Shown here: one piece after another, positions 21,534 through 21,892 of the stretch
Layout: each line of letters opens with the position of its first letter
Numbering within the stretch: the first letter of the stretch is position 1
NCBI GenBank assembly: GCA_037443425.1
Contig: JBBIOI010000055.1
Coordinates: 1-21,892 of the forward strand
Origin: JBBIOI01 sp037443425
GTDB lineage: Bacteria; Desulfobacterota; BSN033; UBA1163
Direction of reading: 5' to 3'
DNA length: 21,892 nucleotides
Notes under the pieces: model-generated
The model's input: the letters and a program-made list of their open reading frames with translations, nothing else
Databases searched by the model: none
Told to the model about the DNA's origin: nothing
Program-made: the position numbers and the translations under genes

Positions 21534-21892
21534 ATGGAAGATTATTCAAAAAATTTATGTCCATCTTGTGGTGAAGGAAATGAAAGAGAGAACAGATTTT
21601 GTGTCCACTGTGGATGCTTTATTCAGAAAAGCGAAAAGGTTCGTTTTAAGAAGCAATATCTTCTTTTTGGGATGGTGATTCTTGTTTTGATTACGGGAAT
21701 TTTCTTTTTCTGGAGGTGGAGTTTTGAATCAAAACTGATTGGAAGAGTAAATGGTGAAGGTATATCCCGTGAAGAATTTTCAAAGAGGGTAGAGCGTTTA
21801 AAGAGGGCCTTTGAGCTTCGGTATGGACAAGAACTCTTTAAGGGAAAAACAGGAAAAGAGAATCTCAATCGCCTTCAAAGAGACGTTTTTGA
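21534..21892 (+). CDS. Zinc-ribbon, membrane-anchored SurA-like protein (partial)
   Basis: The frame is open from ATG 21534 to the window edge (119 codons), so the C-terminus is missing. It begins with a zinc ribbon (C9, C12, C23, C26: LCPSCGEGN, FCVHCG), then one transmembrane helix (about residues 43-61), then VNGEGISREEFSKRVERLKR and FELRYGQELFKG. The latter two match the N-terminal domain of SurA/PrsA-type peptidyl-prolyl isomerases (VNGE.IS..EF..R......). A cytoplasmic zinc ribbon followed by an extracytoplasmic chaperone domain is the implied topology. A parvulin PPIase domain would be expected beyond the window. GGGAGGA lies just upstream of the ATG. Confidence 0.8.
   Translation, partial: MEDYSKNLCPSCGEGNERENRFCVHCGCFIQKSEKVRFKKQYLLFGMVILVLITGIFFFWRWSFESKLIGRVNGEGISREEFSKRVERLKRAFELRYGQELFKGKTGKENLNRLQRDVF

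Overview
The window is AT-rich, densely coded bacterial DNA with short gene gaps and overlapping stop/start codons. The content points to a strict or facultative anaerobe with an iron-sulfur-rich, sulfur-centred metabolism: an archaeal-type CO dehydrogenase catalytic subunit (CdhA), an Rrf2 regulator with a Cys triad, three Fe-S scaffold or sulfur-donor gene groups and several radical-SAM enzymes. A HlyD/MacB-type efflux system and a SurA-like protein suggest an envelope with two membranes. I cannot name the lineage from sequence alone; Thermodesulfobacteriota- or Nitrospirota-like anaerobes would fit.

Layout. (1) 80-737, minus: YezD/DUF2292 protein and Rrf2 regulator, divergent from (2) 877-3045, plus: a ThiF/HesA-type E1-like enzyme and a canonical cysteine desulfurase. 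(3) 3039-7604, plus: bioB-bioF-bioA-bioD behind a consensus promoter whose -35 lies inside a good match to a BirA operator; a long imperfect inverted repeat sits in the leader before bioB. (4) 7620-11835, minus: four-gene tripartite-type efflux operon (HlyD adaptor, ATPase, two MacB/FtsX permeases). (5) 12197-16026, plus: NifU-type domain protein, a small CQL-motif protein, a stand-alone ferredoxin-tail domain, CdhA, and a protein with two CQL-motif repeats. (6) 15991-17145, minus: radical SAM/SPASM protein. (7) 17376-20609, plus: hemerythrin, DsrE-like, TusA, IscU/NifU scaffold, a NifS-like protein and a four-helix membrane protein. (8) 20610-21892: a rhodanese remnant, palindromic repeats, a small exported Cys protein, and the start of a zinc-ribbon/SurA-like gene cut by the window edge.

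Most notable points. The NifS-like protein in block 7 keeps the persulfide-forming Cys but has lost the PLP Schiff-base Lys and neighbouring cofactor contacts, while sharing an operon with a sulfur relay (DsrE, TusA), a scaffold (IscU) and a di-iron protein (hemerythrin). This suggests Fe-S assembly or repair fed by sulfide or persulfide instead of cysteine. Blocks 5, 6 and 7 share four copies of a TTGA(C/T)TTAAGTCAA palindrome, an FNR/CRP-like operator, so they probably form one regulon. The CQL-motif domain, with exact C-x30-CQL spacing in three copies flanking cdhA, looks like an uncharacterised companion of this CO dehydrogenase. BioB has rearranged Cys residues around its sulfur-donating auxiliary cluster.
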